DNA from: UMGS363 sp964402055 | GTDB taxonomy: Bacteria; Bacillota; Clostridia; Oscillospirales; Ruminococcaceae | Direction of reading: 5' to 3' | DNA length: 34,566 nucleotides | Assembly (NCBI GenBank): GCA_964402055.1 | Contig: CAYOAV010000016.1 | Coordinates: forward strand, 1 to 34,566 | In this document: positions 17,839 to 26,064 of the stretch, piece by piece | How positions within the stretch are numbered: the stretch's first letter is position 1 | Layout: each line of letters starts with the position of its first letter | Translations under genes and position numbers: made by a program | Notes under the pieces: generated by a model | The model's input: the letters and a program-made list of their open reading frames with translations, nothing else | The model's database searches: none | Told to the model about the DNA's origin: nothing

Positions 17839-19257
17839 ATGAAGATTTTATATGCAGCTTCGGAAGCACTCCCATATGCGGCTTCAGGCGGTCTTGCAGA
17901 TGTTGCAGGCTCTCTCCCTGCCGCTCTTTGCAAAGCTGGCCACGACGCAAGAGTTGTTCTCCCACTTTATAAAAACGTTAAGCCTGAGCTTCGCAGTGCT
18001 CTTGAATTTATCACGAATTTTACTGTAGATGTTGGCTGGAGAAAGCAATATTGCGGAGTTTTCAGAGGAAATGTGAACGGCGTTACATACTATCTCCTTG
18101 ATAATGAATATTATTTCGGCAGAGATGGTCTGTACGGCTTCTATGATGACTGCGAGCGTTTTGTATTCCTCTCAAGAGCAATTATGGAAATGCTCAAATA
18201 TATCGGCTGGAAGCCCGATGTTATCAACTGCAATGACTGGCAGACAGCTCTTGTTCCCGTTTATTATAACATTTTCTACAAGTATCAGTACGGCTTTGAT
18301 AATATCAAAACTGTGTTTACTATCCATAATATCCAGTATCAGGGCAAATATGGTATGGAGGTTATCAACGAGGTTCTCGGAATACCGATGTATCATACAA
18401 AGCTTCTTGAATATGATGGCTGCGTAAACCTTATGAAAGCCGCTTTTGAAACTTCTGACAAGATAACAACCGTTTCACCAAGCTATGCCTGGGAAATTCT
18501 CGACCCTTGGTACTCCCACGGTCTTGACAGAGCCTTGGCTGATAAACAGTATAAGCTCTGCGGCTTCCTCAACGGAATTGATACCGCTCTTTATAACCCT
18601 GAAACAGATCCGCTTATCCCGAAAAACTTCACCGTCAAGAATACAAAGGGCAAAGAAGAATGTAAAAAGGCTCTCCTTGCCGAGCTTAATCTTCAGGACG
18701 GAGATGAGCCTGTTATCGGCATAGTTACACGCTTCGTTTCGCATAAGGGTCTTGACCTTATCAAGTATGTTTTCGAGGATATGCTCAATCTTGGATATAA
18801 ATTTGCAATTGTCGGCTCGGGCGAAAAGATCTATGAGGACTTCTTCAAGGAAATGGCTTGGCGTCACCCTGACAGAGTAAGTGCAACTATCGGATTTATC
18901 CCTGCACTTGCAAGAAGAGTTTATGCAGGCGTTGATATGTTCCTTATGCCCTCACAGAGCGAGCCTTGCGGTCTTGCACAGATGATCTCCCTGCGTTATG
19001 GTACTATTCCAATAGTCCGTGAAACAGGCGGTCTGCGTGACAGCATAAAGGACGCAGGTGATCCAGAAGGAAACGGCTTCACCTTCAAGACATATAATGC
19101 ACATGATATGCTTGATGCAACAAGACGTGCCCGTGACGCTTACAACGATAAGAAGCGTTGGAAGTATATTATGAACACTGCGATGACAACAGACTGCAGC
19201 TGGGATACCTCTGCCGAGCTTTATCTCGGACTTTACAGAGAGCTTGTTGGAGAATAA
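17839..19257 (+). CDS. glgA: Glycogen synthase (ADP-glucose, GT5)
   Basis: GlgA adds glucose from ADP-glucose to the non-reducing ends of glycogen. Length (472) and both Rossmann domains fit GT5 synthases. The C-terminal domain has the conserved SEPCGLAQMISLRYG (Glu375, equivalent to E. coli Glu377) and RETGGLRD. The N-terminal loop is ASGGLADVAGSLP with Ala15-Ser16 where E. coli has Lys15-Thr16 (KTGGL), so the ADP-glucose contact normally made by Lys15 is absent or made otherwise. The start ATG at 17839 follows AAAGGAAG. It is last in the glycogen operon, behind an intercistronic hairpin. Confidence 0.95.
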   Translation: MKILYAASEALPYAASGGLADVAGSLPAALCKAGHDARVVLPLYKNVKPELRSALEFITNFTVDVGWRKQYCGVFRGNVNGVTYYLLDNEYYFGRDGLYGFYDDCERFVFLSRAIMEMLKYIGWKPDVINCNDWQTALVPVYYNIFYKYQYGFDNIKTVFTIHNIQYQGKYGMEVINEVLGIPMYHTKLLEYDGCVNLMKAAFETSDKITTVSPSYAWEILDPWYSHGLDRALADKQYKLCGFLNGIDTALYNPETDPLIPKNFTVKNTKGKEECKKALLAELNLQDGDEPVIGIVTRFVSHKGLDLIKYVFEDMLNLGYKFAIVGSGEKIYEDFFKEMAWRHPDRVSATIGFIPALARRVYAGVDMFLMPSQSEPCGLAQMISLRYGTIPIVRETGGLRDSIKDAGDPEGNGFTFKTYNAHDMLDATRRARDAYNDKKRWKYIMNTAMTTDCSWDTSAELYLGLYRELVGE

Positions 19258-19264
19258 TTTCAAA

Positions 19265-19291
19265 ACCCCACCGATTTTTAGTCGGTGGGGT
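19265..19291. terminator. Bidirectional terminator between glgA and pfp
   Basis: A 10-bp GC-rich perfect stem (ACCCCACCGA / TCGGTGGGGT) with a 7-nt loop; T-rich on both strands (CGTTTTATT on plus, TTTTGAAATT on minus). It lies between the convergent glgA and phosphofructokinase genes. Confidence 0.9.
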
Positions 19292-19295
19292 CGTT

Positions 19296-20510
19296 TTATT
19301 GATCTAATCTGAAATGAACAGGAATACCGTTGCGGTACTCTGACTGAACCTCGCCCTGAATAAGCGGCAGGAAGTAATTGAGTGCATCCGTTGTAACGTT
19401 GTTTCCGTCCTTTGAGATCCATTCCTGCGGGAATTTTTTCTCCTTATTCGCTATACCCTTTATATCCGATGAAAGAATTTCCACACGGTAAGGATTGTTG
19501 CTTATGCGGTGAAAAACCATCATTTTTCCGCTTTCGCCTTTCATTGCTGCGTCAACTGCAGCACTTCCTATCTGTGCCGCCTCGTTTATATCGGTAAGCG
19601 AAGCAATATGAGAGCTGCACCTTTGCATAACATTAAGCTCAATAGAACGCACCTTACAGCCGATATTTGCCGCTGTTACATTTTCCAGATATTTTCCAAC
19701 ACCCGAAAGGAATTTATGACCAAAGGCGTCCGTAAGCTCCGAGGAAAAGCCTGTCTGTCGGTTTTCGCAATTGATACCCTCCGAAACTGCGACAATTACA
19801 GCCTTATAGCGTGTTTGAGCTTCTTTCACATCGGCAAGGAATTTATCGGTTGAAAAGGGTGCTTCGGGAAGATATATAAGATGCGGTGCAGGCTCTCCAT
19901 TCGCACGAAGCACGCAAGATGAAGCTGTAAGCCAGCCTGCATCCCTGCCCATAATTTCAACTATCGTCACGGACGGTATCGAATAAACACGGCTGTCACG
20001 AATAATTTCCTGAAGAGTTGCCGCAACATATTTCGCCGCAGAGCCAAACCCCGGGGTATGATCTGTGTTCATAACGTCATTATCAATAGTTTTAGGAACA
20101 CCTATTACCTTTATATCAATTCCTGTTTCCTTGAAATATCCGTCAAGCTTCATAACGGTATCCATTGAATCATTTCCGCCGATATAAAAGAAAGCTTTTA
20201 TATTATTTTCACGGAAATTTGCGGCAATTTTCTCATAATCGGAGCTGTCCTCTGCATAATCTCTTAATTTATATCTGCATGAGCCGAGAATCGTTGACGG
20301 AGTTTTTTTGAGCAGATCAATATCATATTCCGAGGTGAGAATTTTCGTCAGATCTATAAAATTACCGTTGATTGCTCCCTCAATACCGTTTATAGAGCCG
20401 AAAATACCATTTATTTCACGCTTTGACAACGCTCCTGCAAAAACTCCTGCAAGTGATGAATTAATTGCGGCTGTAGGACCGCCTGATTGTGCAACTGCTA
20501 TATTAAACAT
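19296..20510 (-). CDS. pfp: Pyrophosphate-dependent 6-phosphofructokinase
   Basis: The enzyme interconverts fructose 6-phosphate and fructose 1,6-bisphosphate with PPi, reversibly, and replaces or joins ATP-PFK in glycolysis. With the ATG at 20508-20510 (GGAGGT seven bases upstream; the in-frame TTG at 20516 touches that site) it has 404 residues. AVAQSGGPTAAIN is at 5-17, the phosphate-donor site GGND at 111-114 and PKTIDND at 139-145. Asp at the fourth place of GGND and Lys in PKTIDND, rather than Gly in both as in ATP enzymes, point to PPi use. MGRDAGWLTA also fits. It is convergent with the glgBCDA operon and divergent from pyk. Confidence 0.93.
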   Translation of the reverse strand: MFNIAVAQSGGPTAAINSSLAGVFAGALSKREINGIFGSINGIEGAINGNFIDLTKILTSEYDIDLLKKTPSTILGSCRYKLRDYAEDSSDYEKIAANFRENNIKAFFYIGGNDSMDTVMKLDGYFKETGIDIKVIGVPKTIDNDVMNTDHTPGFGSAAKYVAATLQEIIRDSRVYSIPSVTIVEIMGRDAGWLTASSCVLRANGEPAPHLIYLPEAPFSTDKFLADVKEAQTRYKAVIVAVSEGINCENRQTGFSSELTDAFGHKFLSGVGKYLENVTAANIGCKVRSIELNVMQRCSSHIASLTDINEAAQIGSAAVDAAMKGESGKMMVFHRISNNPYRVEILSSDIKGIANKEKKFPQEWISKDGNNVTTDALNYFLPLIQGEVQSEYRNGIPVHFRLDQ

Positions 20511-20543
20511 ACCCAAAACCTCCGTAAAAATATTACTGTAATA

Positions 20544-20552
20544 ATTATATCA
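20544..20552 (-). promoter_or_regulatory. Extended -10 promoter of pfp
   Basis: On the minus strand TGATATAAT gives a consensus -10 (20549-20544) with an extended TG. The -35 at 17 bp is poor (TGGAAT). The start would be near 20537, some 27 bp before the ATG. Confidence 0.6.
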
Positions 20553-20705
20553 TACCAAAATAAACTATTCCATATCCAAAAACGACAGTATTTTCAAAGC
20601 TTTTCAAAGTATTTTTTCCTTATTCGTACAGTAATGGTTTACAGAAAACGTTTTAAAAAAATTCAACCAGTTTTTATCAGATCAATTTTCTTTGAAAAAA
20701 AATAA

Positions 20706-20723
20706 TTTAAAATATATTTTAAA
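20706..20723. repeat. 18-bp perfect AT palindrome upstream of the pyk promoter
   Basis: TTTAAAATATATTTTAAA is its own reverse complement and ends five bases before the pyk -35. It could be an UP element or a regulator site. Confidence 0.6.
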
Positions 20724-20728
20724 AACGC

Positions 20729-20757
20729 TTGATTTTTTTTTGCAAATCTGTTAAAAT
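20729..20757 (+). promoter_or_regulatory. Promoter of pyk
   Basis: TTGATT (20729-20734), a 17-bp spacer and TAAAAT (20752-20757) with extended TG. The 13 bases AATCTGTTAAAAT are the same as at the glgB -10. Transcription near 20764 gives a leader of about 110 nt. Confidence 0.75.
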
Positions 20758-20811
20758 GTAAAATGGGAAAGATTTTGAGATATTTTTTTGAACTGTACAT
20801 CACAATAAAAT

Positions 20812-20867
20812 GTATGTATTCATAAATATCTGAATATACGAGAGGAGGAACACGCTTTAATTGCGTG
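20812..20867 (+). promoter_or_regulatory. Structured pyk leader with hairpin between ribosome site and start
   Basis: A first hairpin pairs GTA..TATTCA (20812-20822) with TGAATATAC (20831-20839). The ribosome site AGAGGAGG follows at 20841-20848. A second hairpin, CACGC (20851-20855) with GCGTG (20863-20867), stands between it and the ATG at 20875. The linear gap is 26 nt; with the hairpin closed only about 9 unpaired bases remain. Confidence 0.6.
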
Positions 20868-20874
20868 GTCAATT

Positions 20875-22296
20875 ATGAGAAAAACCAAAATTGTATGTAC
20901 CTTGGGTCCTGCTACGGACGATGATAACATTCTCCGTGAAATGATGCTTTCGGGTATGAACGTTGCCCGATTCAACTTCTCTCACGGCGATTTTGAAACG
21001 CATAAAAGGCGTTTTGAACAGGTAGTCCGTATCCGTGAGGAGCTTGGACTTCCCGTTGCTACACTGCTCGATACAAAGGGTCCTGAAATCAGACTTGGCA
21101 GATTCGTTGACGATAAGCCTGTTGATGTTGAGGACGGCGATAAAATCACTCTTACAACAGTTGAATGCGAATGTACCGCTCAAAAAGCATTTATCACATT
21201 CAAAAATCTGCCTAAGGATATAACTGTCGGAACTGCTATCCTTATCAACGACGGTGCAGTTGAGCTTAGAGCCGACAAGATAACCGATACGGACATCGTA
21301 TGTACTGTTATCCACGGCGGCACGCTCTCCAACAACAAGGGAATCAACGTCCCTGGGGTTGAGCTTTCAATGCCTTATCTCTCCGAACGTGATATGAACG
21401 ACCTTGAATTTGGTGCAAAGCTTGGCTTTGATTTTATTGCCGCTTCATTTGTACGTTCTTCAGCTGATATAAATTACCTCAAAAAATTCACAAAGAGCCT
21501 TGGCTGGACAACTCCGAGAATTATCTCAAAAATCGAAAATATGGACGGCGTAAATAATATTGATGAGATCATCGAGGTTTCTGATGGTATTATGGTCGCA
21601 AGAGGCGATATGGGTGTCGAGATACCATTCGAGCAGATTCCAGCTATCCAGAAGGAAATTATTGCCAAGGGATATATGGGCGGCAAGCAGGTCATCACTG
21701 CTACACAGATGCTTGAATCAATGATAACAAATCTCCGTCCGACAAGAGCCGAGATAACAGACGTTGCGAACGCCATCTATGACGGCACCTCTGCAATTAT
21801 GCTTTCGGGCGAAACTGCCGCAGGAAATCACCCCGTTGAGGCTGTCAAGACTATGGCTCTTATCGCTGAAACAACTGAAAAGGACATCAACTACATCGCA
21901 CGTCTTTCCAAGCGTCCTATGCAGAAGCTTATCGACCATACTAACGCTATTGCCCATGCCGCAGTTACAACCGCTCATGACCTTGGAGCAAAGGCAATCG
22001 TTACCGTTACAAAGTCGGGTTCAACTGCAAAGAACATCTCAAAATACCGCCCGACCTGTATGATAGTCGGCTGTACTCCCGATGATACAGTCCTCCGCCA
22101 GATGAGTATGAGCTGGGGTGTTGTTCCTGTAAAAATGGACGAAAAGAGCAGCACGGACGAGCTTTTCAGTGCCGCAATAGAAGCAGCCGCAGAGCATAAG
22201 CTTGTTGAACCGAATGATGTTGTAGTAATTACAGCAGGTATTCCTCTCGGAATCGCAGGAAACACCAATATGCTCAAGGTTGATACAATAAAGTAA
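20875..22296 (+). CDS. pyk: Pyruvate kinase
   Basis: Makes pyruvate and ATP from phosphoenolpyruvate and ADP, the last step of glycolysis. The 473-residue protein starts MRKTKIVCTLGPA like Bacillus Pyk. It has the PEP/ADP contacts FNFSHG (34-39), DTKGPEIR (66-73), the catalytic Lys219 in SKIEN, the metal-binding ARGDMGVEIP (242-251) and the allosteric-type C-terminal domain (SGSTAKNISKYRP). The extra C-terminal PEP-utiliser-like domain of Bacillus Pyk is absent. The start is fixed by family alignment although its ribosome site lies 26 nt upstream behind a hairpin. Its stop codon is followed at once by a palindromic element and then a terminator. Confidence 0.96.
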   Translation: MRKTKIVCTLGPATDDDNILREMMLSGMNVARFNFSHGDFETHKRRFEQVVRIREELGLPVATLLDTKGPEIRLGRFVDDKPVDVEDGDKITLTTVECECTAQKAFITFKNLPKDITVGTAILINDGAVELRADKITDTDIVCTVIHGGTLSNNKGINVPGVELSMPYLSERDMNDLEFGAKLGFDFIAASFVRSSADINYLKKFTKSLGWTTPRIISKIENMDGVNNIDEIIEVSDGIMVARGDMGVEIPFEQIPAIQKEIIAKGYMGGKQVITATQMLESMITNLRPTRAEITDVANAIYDGTSAIMLSGETAAGNHPVEAVKTMALIAETTEKDINYIARLSKRPMQKLIDHTNAIAHAAVTTAHDLGAKAIVTVTKSGSTAKNISKYRPTCMIVGCTPDDTVLRQMSMSWGVVPVKMDEKSSTDELFSAAIEAAAEHKLVEPNDVVVITAGIPLGIAGNTNMLKVDTIK

Positions 22297-22456
22297 TATT
22301 GCTCCCCCAATTAACTCCTGAATTTTCTGCTTGCCCCGCACCCGAAATCCGTCGTCAGAAAACCTTGAAATATCCGCATATTTCTGCGGTTTTCTTCCTA
22401 GGCTTTCGGTTGCGGTTCTTCGCATAAATCTTCACGATTTAATTGGTGGAGCAATA
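22297..22456. repeat. 160-bp nested inverted-repeat element after pyk
   Basis: The outer arms are 18 bp with one mismatch (22297-22314 TATTGCTCCCCCAATTAA; 22439-22456). Inside lie further nested pairs in the right order: CCGCACCCGAAATCC with GGCTTTCGGTTGCGG (13 of 15), AGAAAACC with GGTTTTCT, and a closing GAAATAT-CCGC-ATATTTC hairpin. The whole can fold as one long interrupted hairpin on either strand. It starts on the base after the pyk TAA, has no reading frame of note and no T tract. It could be a miniature non-autonomous element or a structured 3' RNA. Confidence 0.75.
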
Positions 22457-22460
22457 ATAA

Positions 22461-22491
22461 AACAGGCGTATGCGAAAAACATACGCCTGTT
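22461..22491. terminator. Bidirectional terminator between pyk and the DUF342 gene
   Basis: A 12-bp perfect stem (AACAGGCGTATG / CATACGCCTGTT), loop CGAAAAA, followed by ATTTTTTAT on plus and TTTATTATT on minus. It ends nine bases from the stop of the convergent DUF342 gene. Confidence 0.92.
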
Positions 22492-22499
22492 ATTTTTTA

Positions 22500-23894
22500 T
22501 CAGAACGGTGTTGCCCCAATCTCTCCATCTGCTCCGATGGAAACCATACTATGTGCATATTCAGCGTCAGCCTTGAACACATTATCATTAATGGTTATCC
22601 TCGTTCCGGGATAGATATGACCCTTGCACTTGACCCAGAGCTGCTGCTTAGCCGCAAGGTAAACATTTATCTCTTCAATTCGCTTTTGACTATTTTTAAT
22701 CTCAACGTTGGAAAGCACCCTTTGTCTTACGGCATTAGCGAGCATTTCCTCCTTTTCCTCGGGGAGCTTATGAAGCTCCTTTTTCTTTTCATTGAGGAAA
22801 TTGACGATCATTGTCAGATCCTCAATCTTCTTTTGCGTTGATTTTATCTTCACTTCAAGCTGATTTTTTTCGTCAGCAAGAATTGCATTGTCGCCGAGGG
22901 TTATATCGGTTGGTGTATAATTCTTTGAGCCGATATTTGAAGCTTCAAGCGAATTGAGTATAACATATTTTCCGCCGATAATACTTCCGTTTGCCGCTTT
23001 TGTCGTAAGCTCACCTGCACAATAAACATCGCATATAACATAGTTCTGTGCAGAAATATTCCCATCGCATTTTATAGTGCTTCTCTCGCAGAATAACGCA
23101 CTAACGCTACCGTGACAGGTTATCTTTGAATAAACGCAGCCTTGTTTTATGGTAATATTTCCACCAGCTTCAAGCGTTGCTCCATTTACCTCGCCCGAAA
23201 CGGTTATATTTGTATTTGAGGAAACCTTAAAGCCCTCGCAAACATTTCCCTTGATGATAACATCGCCGATAAAGCTGATATTTCCGACAGAAGCGTCAAC
23301 ATCGCCGTTTATAACAACTGTCGTATCAACGGCAAAGGTCTGATTTCTGAAAACGAGCTGACCGTCCGTTGCGGCTATGATATGCAAGCCATCATCTGTT
23401 ACCTTTGTATTCGGTCCAAGAGTAAACTGTGCCTTTTTTCCGACATATTGCTGAAGCTTTCCGCCTCTTACGTCAATTCCAGGCTCGCCCTCTGTCGGCA
23501 AATTTATATCGGCAATAACATCACCTGCACGGATAATTCTGATAAGACCAAGATCCTTATAATCAACAAAGCCTTTTTCATTCTCCGTCGGAGCGGCTTC
23601 AACCGTTTTGGCAAATTTATAAACCACCGAGCCGCTCACACCGTCAACAGGAAGCTGTGCAACCGCAACGCAAAGCTTTTGCGAATATCTTCTTTCATCA
23701 ACGAGCATTTTTATAACATCGTCACGATATCCGAAAACAACATTATTCGCTTTTAAAGCTTCCTTTATATCGCTGATCGAAATGTCCTTTCCAGTTCCCG
23801 ATGGCGGAGTTACGGTAATAAATGCCTCCTTACTTCCAGGAGGAACGGTTACTTCATATCTACAGTCAACATTTGCAATAATATCTGCCATCAT
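22500..23894 (-). CDS. DUF342 / FapA-like beta-helix protein
   Basis: A 464-residue cytoplasmic protein of the DUF342 family (flagellar assembly protein A-like). An N-terminal domain (about 1-110) is followed by a region with the family phrase AGDVIADINLPTEGEPGIDVRGG (here around 123-145), then a right-handed beta-helix (about 185-335, repeated short strands such as GNISFIGDVIIKGNV and GNITIKQGCVYSKI), a coiled coil (about 338-418) and a short C-terminal strand set with IYPGTRITI. Members occur in flagellated and non-flagellated Firmicutes and their role is poorly known; no flagellar genes are near. The start ATG at 23894 has AGGAG five bases upstream; ATG 23891 is also possible. Last gene of a minus-strand operon with the epimerase and lysozyme genes. 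Confidence 0.85.
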   Translation of the reverse strand: MMADIIANVDCRYEVTVPPGSKEAFITVTPPSGTGKDISISDIKEALKANNVVFGYRDDVIKMLVDERRYSQKLCVAVAQLPVDGVSGSVVYKFAKTVEAAPTENEKGFVDYKDLGLIRIIRAGDVIADINLPTEGEPGIDVRGGKLQQYVGKKAQFTLGPNTKVTDDGLHIIAATDGQLVFRNQTFAVDTTVVINGDVDASVGNISFIGDVIIKGNVCEGFKVSSNTNITVSGEVNGATLEAGGNITIKQGCVYSKITCHGSVSALFCERSTIKCDGNISAQNYVICDVYCAGELTTKAANGSIIGGKYVILNSLEASNIGSKNYTPTDITLGDNAILADEKNQLEVKIKSTQKKIEDLTMIVNFLNEKKKELHKLPEEKEEMLANAVRQRVLSNVEIKNSQKRIEEINVYLAAKQQLWVKCKGHIYPGTRITINDNVFKADAEYAHSMVSIGADGEIGATPF

Positions 23895-23925
23895 GTCATC
23901 TCCTTAACAAATAATATATGTCATA

Positions 23926-24786
23926 TCACTCAATCGTAATTGTGAACGAGAAAGCGTATTTTTCATTTGGTTCGAGCTTTAAAGCATCAGGCATCTCCGT
24001 AAGCTCTTCAACTCCGCTTTCATACACGGGAACGCTTGACCATGGTTCAAGGCAGACAAATTCAGCCGCCTTTGTTTTTTCATCATCCTCAAACCAGGAC
24101 GACCATACAGCTATACAGCCGCTTTTATCATAGGAAAGCTTGACCCTGCTGCCGTTTTTTCCTACTAATGCGACCCATGAGGATTCAGGCTTATTTTTCA
24201 TAAACACATCATTTCTGAAAACGTTATGTTCAAGCTCTACCCTGTTGCCGCCATTAAGAATTATATCCTTTTCATTGCGGGAAATATCCTCGTTTTTCTC
24301 ATATTCGATGTAATAATCGGAAAAGCTCTCCCCCTCATTCAGAGGACATCTGAAAGCAGGGTGACCGCCGAGGAAAAAGTACATTGGCTTATTATCCTTA
24401 TTTTCAGCTGTATATGTAACGGTAAGCCTTGCTCCTTCAAGCTCATATTTCGCTTCAAGTCCGAACTTATACGGATATTTTTTCAGCGTTTCATCATTAT
24501 ATGAAAGCTCAAAGGCTGCACAATTATCCTCAGCAAAGGAAAGCTCAAATTCGCTGTCCCTTGCAAAACCGTGGTTTGAAAGAGCGTATTCCTCGCCCTG
24601 AACGGTATATTTTTTTGAAGCGGTATTGCATATGAATGGAAAAAGCATGGGAGCATGACGCTTCCAGACCCTTTCATCAGCCTGCCAGAGATATTCTCTG
24701 CCGCCGTTATCCTTTATTGAATGAAGCTCCGCACCGAATGAATCTATAACCACCGTAAGCTTATCCGATGAAATTGTTGCCTGCAT
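23926..24786 (-). CDS. Aldose 1-epimerase family protein (LacX/YeaD-like)
   Basis: Galactose mutarotase-like beta-sandwich protein of 286 residues, the length of the LacX-type branch. The conserved residues are His72 (NHGFAR), His141 (GGHPAF) and Glu246 (CLEPW), which in the family act as acid and base in ring opening of the sugar. The likely substrate is a hexose or hexose phosphate; it cannot be named. The start is set at the ATG 24784-24786, seven bases after AAGGAG; the in-frame ATG at 24792 sits one base after it. It lies directly after the lysozyme stop codon and 31 bp before the DUF342 gene. Confidence 0.88.
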   Translation of the reverse strand: MQATISSDKLTVVIDSFGAELHSIKDNGGREYLWQADERVWKRHAPMLFPFICNTASKKYTVQGEEYALSNHGFARDSEFELSFAEDNCAAFELSYNDETLKKYPYKFGLEAKYELEGARLTVTYTAENKDNKPMYFFLGGHPAFRCPLNEGESFSDYYIEYEKNEDISRNEKDIILNGGNRVELEHNVFRNDVFMKNKPESSWVALVGKNGSRVKLSYDKSGCIAVWSSWFEDDEKTKAAEFVCLEPWSSVPVYESGVEELTEMPDALKLEPNEKYAFSFTITIE

Positions 24787-24788
24787 TT

Positions 24789-25844
24789 TCATTCTCCTTG
24801 TTCATCATTATTATTTTCAGCGGCATAATCCACAAAGCTGATATTCATATCAACATAGCCATCTATACCATCGACCTTGCCGTCGCTTGCATACTGCCAC
24901 ATTTCAAGCTGATACGGATATTGCGGCGGATTATGTCCGTCCTTATATTCAACATACCAGAAATCATATTCGCTCAATGAACGCATATCATATTTGGTAA
25001 GAGCCATTTTTAAATTGCTGTAAAGCATCGCATTATAGCCACGCTCACGAACCACCTCACAAAAGGCTACAGCACATTTATTGAGCGTTTCCGCAGTCAT
25101 TCCGAGCGTTCTTGCACCCTCATCCTCGGGAAGCTCCCAATCAAAAACAACAGGGTATTTTATGTCATAATTCTTAATAAGCTCACACGCAAAAACAGCT
25201 TCCTCACGAGCCTCCGCTTCGCTGACAGCCTGTGAATAAAAGTACACGCCAACGTCAAGCCCTGCCGCAGCCGCGCCATTAATGTAGCTGTCGGCAAGCT
25301 CATCGCAGTGCATAATTCCCTGCTCATAGCCACGGTAGCCAATGCGTATCATAGCAAAATCTATACCATCGGCGGCAACCCTTTCCCAGTCGATATCATT
25401 TTGATGATATGAAACGTCTATGCCTGTTTTTGAAACAGCTTCTCCGTTTTCGTAATATGTATAACGATTCCTTTCGTCAAGCACAAGCCCCGACCAATCA
25501 AGTGTATTAAGCGGAACACCGTCAAGCGGTGCAACGAAAATATCGCCGTAAATATTATCATGATAGAGCATAACCTCCTCGGCAGGCTCATCCTCCTCGA
25601 AAAAGGCATCCTCGGAATTTAGCTCTTCAAACTCTGAAATTCGGACTTCAAGCTCGTCCAGTCTATCCTTAACAGATATAAAATTCACTATCAGGACAGC
25701 AAAAATCACAATGGCGGCAAAGAAAAGAAGAAAAAGTCCTTTCAGCTCTTTTTTACTCACAAAGTTAATTTTATCTGATTTATTTGAAGCATTTTCGGGT
25801 TCTTCTATGTTATTTTCGGTCGGATATCTGAAATTATTTGTCAT
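24789..25844 (-). CDS. Membrane-anchored GH25 lysozyme
   Basis: The 351-residue protein has a polar cytoplasmic start, one membrane segment (about residues 37-59, LFLLFFAAIVIFAVLIV), a short coiled coil and acidic linker (60-95), and a C-terminal GH25 muramidase barrel (about 138-340). Asp143 (GIDVSYHQ) and Glu237 (FDWELP) match the catalytic acidic residues of the family; YFYSQAVS and MWQYAS are further family phrases. It would cut N-acetylmuramic acid bonds in peptidoglycan outside the membrane. The start ATG at 25844 has AAGGAAG six bases upstream; the in-frame GTG at 25880 has none. First gene of the operon. Confidence 0.92.
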   Translation of the reverse strand: MTNNFRYPTENNIEEPENASNKSDKINFVSKKELKGLFLLFFAAIVIFAVLIVNFISVKDRLDELEVRISEFEELNSEDAFFEEDEPAEEVMLYHDNIYGDIFVAPLDGVPLNTLDWSGLVLDERNRYTYYENGEAVSKTGIDVSYHQNDIDWERVAADGIDFAMIRIGYRGYEQGIMHCDELADSYINGAAAAGLDVGVYFYSQAVSEAEAREEAVFACELIKNYDIKYPVVFDWELPEDEGARTLGMTAETLNKCAVAFCEVVRERGYNAMLYSNLKMALTKYDMRSLSEYDFWYVEYKDGHNPPQYPYQLEMWQYASDGKVDGIDGYVDMNISFVDYAAENNNDEQGE

Positions 25845-25894
25845 TTTTAACTTCCTTGAAAATCCATTTTCAAAACGCACATTTACACAATTAC

Positions 25895-25923
25895 ATTATA
25901 CCACTTTTACTGTCTTTTTGCAA
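25895..25923 (-). promoter_or_regulatory. Promoter of the GH25 lysozyme operon
   Basis: On the minus strand TTGCAA (25923-25918), 17 bp and TATAAT (25900-25895), start near 25888, about 44 bp before the ATG. Confidence 0.65.
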
Positions 25924-26064
25924 TAAGCGTAAAAATTTTTATGCAATTTTAACTATTTTTTTATGAATTTATGTTAAAACAACATAAAAAGAACTGCTGA
26001 ATCATTTTTTTCAGCGGCAGATTATAAATTTAGCAAAAAAATCGCAAAAAATTGAAAAAAGCCC

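Larger units (their letters stand above)
20511..20874. other. Divergent intergenic region pfp / pyk
   Basis: 364 bp, strongly AT-rich, with the promoters of both genes. Also seen: two direct copies of TTTTCAAAG (about 20591-20609), a palindrome AAAACGTTTT (20645-20654) inside a loose match to the catabolite-responsive cre consensus, an 18-bp perfect palindrome (20706-20723), and two hairpins in the pyk leader. No gene is supported in it. Confidence 0.75.

Noticed and set aside
19337..20872. Plus-strand ORFs opposite pfp and minus-strand ORF 20869-21315 opposite pyk
   Set aside because: They lie opposite well-supported enzymes, lack ribosome sites and show no recognisable protein family.
25845..25880. 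GTG start for the GH25 lysozyme
   Set aside because: It covers the ribosome site AAGGAAG of the ATG at 25844 and has none of its own.
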